Source: Chlorogloeopsis sp038404745
Lineage (GTDB): Bacteria > Cyanobacteriota > Cyanobacteriia > Cyanobacteriales > Nostocaceae
NCBI RefSeq assembly: GCF_038404745.2
Contig: NZ_JAYKTT020000023.1
Span: 318,557-382,556 of the forward strand
Direction of reading: 5' to 3'
DNA length: 64,000 nt
The position numbers and the translations under genes are program-made. Under the pieces are notes generated by a model, which made no database searches, was not told the origin of the DNA, and worked only from the letters and a program-made list of their open reading frames with translations. Of the stretch, positions 62,966 through 64,000 are shown piece by piece. Within the stretch, counting starts at the first letter, position 1. Every line of letters starts with the position of its first letter.

Positions 62966-63628
62966 ATGAGTGACTCCAAATCTTCAGAATTGCCTTTATG
63001 GGTACAAGATAGAGAGATTGTCCTTGCTAACGATGAGGGAGTTGAGTGGCGAGAAGGGCAACGTCCAGATTATACCTACACTAATCAATTTCTTCACAAA
63101 GAGAGTCAGTATCAGCATTCGGAAGGTTCTTTAGAAGCGATCGCTCAAAACTTAGTCCGAACTTTTGAGATGGAAGCATCTCACAAATCCAATCCTCAGC
63201 AATGGCTTTCCATTGTTAGCGATCGCTTTAGAATGAGTAGCAATGGAGGAGCGCAATACACAGCCCAGGAAGTGGCAAAAGAAGGAACTTATAACTTGTT
63301 TTTAGGTGAAAGCGAACAGTACAGTTCCAAATCAGAAACTTTTGAATCTTCTTTTGAAATGTTTCACAAAGCCTTTCCCAATGGTTTTTTATGGGAACTA
63401 ACAGAAGTACTTTCAGGGCCACCAAATGTTACCTTTAAATGGCGGCATTGGGGAAAATTTAGCGGTTCTTTTCAAGATTATGCACCAACAGGAGAAACAA
63501 TAGAAGTAGTAGGCGTAAGTATTGCTCGCGTTACAGAAGATTTGAAAATTGAGTCTTTAGAGCATTATTTTGATAACAGCGCATTTCTGCAAAAATTAAC
63601 CACAGGTGGTTGTCCTTTTCACTCTTAA
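62966..63628 (+). CDS. SnoaL-like / ester-cyclase-type NTF2-fold protein
   Basis: A 220-residue soluble protein. The C-terminal part (LTEVLSGPPNVTFKWRHWGKFSG, ETIEVVGVSIARVTEDLKI) has the SnoaL/polyketide-cyclase strand pattern, with the N-terminal half carrying conserved-looking WREGQRPDYTYTNQFL. It ends in GGCPFHS. The frame opens at a TTG (62918); ATG 62966 (MSDSKSSELP) is the likely start. No enzymatic residue set is certain. Distinct from the smaller member at 57773-58159. Confidence 0.75.
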   Translation: MSDSKSSELPLWVQDREIVLANDEGVEWREGQRPDYTYTNQFLHKESQYQHSEGSLEAIAQNLVRTFEMEASHKSNPQQWLSIVSDRFRMSSNGGAQYTAQEVAKEGTYNLFLGESEQYSSKSETFESSFEMFHKAFPNGFLWELTEVLSGPPNVTFKWRHWGKFSGSFQDYAPTGETIEVVGVSIARVTEDLKIESLEHYFDNSAFLQKLTTGGCPFHS

Positions 63629-64000
63629 AATTAGGGCGATCGCTAATTGATCTAAACTTTGACTTTCAAATCAGACGCTCATATGATAAGTCAGATAACG
63701 AGGGAATGAAAATATTTCTTTTTCCCAACCCTGTTCCCCGTTCCCTATTTTCACAACAGCAGGGATAGGTTTATACTACTTCTCTTGAAGATGGCTACCG
63801 ACAATGATGTGGTGATTGATGTGTAGCAATATTTGGGGGAATTAGTATTACTCTGGTATTGCCTTCGCCAAACTTCCCTGCCAATATAGATTTTATCTAG
63901 AAATATCCTACGCAAAACCCTACTTTACGAGAAAGTTGCCATATCCCGATCATTGACATTATATTCGCATGAACTACTCCGACCTGCTATCGCTGAGGTC
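63629..64000. other. right-edge noncoding region
   Basis: Contains spacer words (CCCTGTTCCCCGTTCCC) and a CAGCAGGGATAGG tract. An ATG at 63969 opens a frame of ten codons (MNYSDLLSLR) to the window end; whether it is a gene cannot be judged. Confidence 0.4.

Noticed and set aside
1..64000. CRISPR array, tRNA or rRNA genes
   Set aside because: No regularly spaced direct repeats of the right size, no tRNA arm patterns and no rRNA stretches were seen on reading either strand.

Overview
The window is chromosomal DNA of a cyanobacterium, most likely a filamentous heterocyst-forming one (order Nostocales); I cannot fix the genus. Supporting signs: dense HIP1 octamers (GCGATCGC) inside and between genes on both strands, heptanucleotide tandem repeats and several families of short dispersed hairpin repeats typical of Nostocales, and cyanobacterial genes such as a catalytic-Ser-less ClpR next to ClpP, a Slr1796-like photosystem I accumulation factor, DUF4327, an SLH/outer-membrane protein and a CoaR-type cobalt regulator. 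No rRNA, tRNA, CRISPR array or intact prophage was seen.

Layout. 1-5 kb: a patatin-like lipase cut by the window edge (-), a carotenoid oxygenase (-) and an alkaline-phosphatase-fold lipoprotein lacking several catalytic residues (+). 5-7.3 kb: a NACHT NTPase with an N-terminal helix-turn-helix, of the kind linked to anti-phage defence. 7.6-11.8 kb: a metal locus with two Zur-box-like palindromes, one before a WD40 protein and one between the divergent znuCB and znuA genes. 12-20 kb: an M50 site-2 protease with CBS domains, a small membrane protein, a BaiN/HI0933-like flavoprotein with a 53-aa rubredoxin just upstream, an FHA-PAS-GAF-GGDEF-EAL cyclic-di-GMP protein and a receiver-only response regulator. 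20.9-25.8 kb: CoaR, a SanA/YdcF protein, and gatD and murT (lipid II glutamate amidation) separated by an opposite-strand gene. 26-35.7 kb: thioredoxin-like thylakoid protein, small cyanobacterial proteins, TerB-like protein, a class II histone-deacetylase-family hydrolase, an exported TPR-CHAT protein, a GH1 beta-glucosidase and a host-attachment-family protein. 35.9-43.1 kb: an SLH-fasciclin-barrel protein, a 1.1-kb gene-free stretch, DUF4327, PEP synthase and a universal stress protein. 43.2-43.7 kb: an internally deleted IS982-family remnant with both ends. 43.9-46 kb: cytochrome P450 and a RibD-C-type reductase. 46.2-52.4 kb: a complete cytochrome c oxidase locus, ctaB-ctaA (-) divergent from coxB-coxA-coxC (+). 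52.5-63.6 kb: a second YdcF protein, two convergent GT39-type membrane glycosyltransferases, small SnoaL, zinc-ribbon and VOC proteins, a VWA protein, clpR-clpP, a DnaJ-TPR protein and a SnoaL-like protein.

Working together: znuABC imports zinc under likely Zur control, and the WD40 protein probably belongs to that response; ctaA/ctaB make heme A for the CoxABC oxidase encoded beside them; MurT and GatD form one peptidoglycan enzyme; ClpR and ClpP form one protease core. The window is also rich in short repeats: five copies of a CCCCGA...TCGGGG hairpin, three copies of a ~60-bp GGGCGGGTT/AACCCGCCC element, tandem heptamers in which at least four genes end, and a GC-rich repeat that also appears in frame inside ppsA.

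Several starts were moved from the longest reading frame to a downstream ATG where the long N-terminus ran through a repeat or another gene. All functional calls come from reading motifs; no database search was possible.
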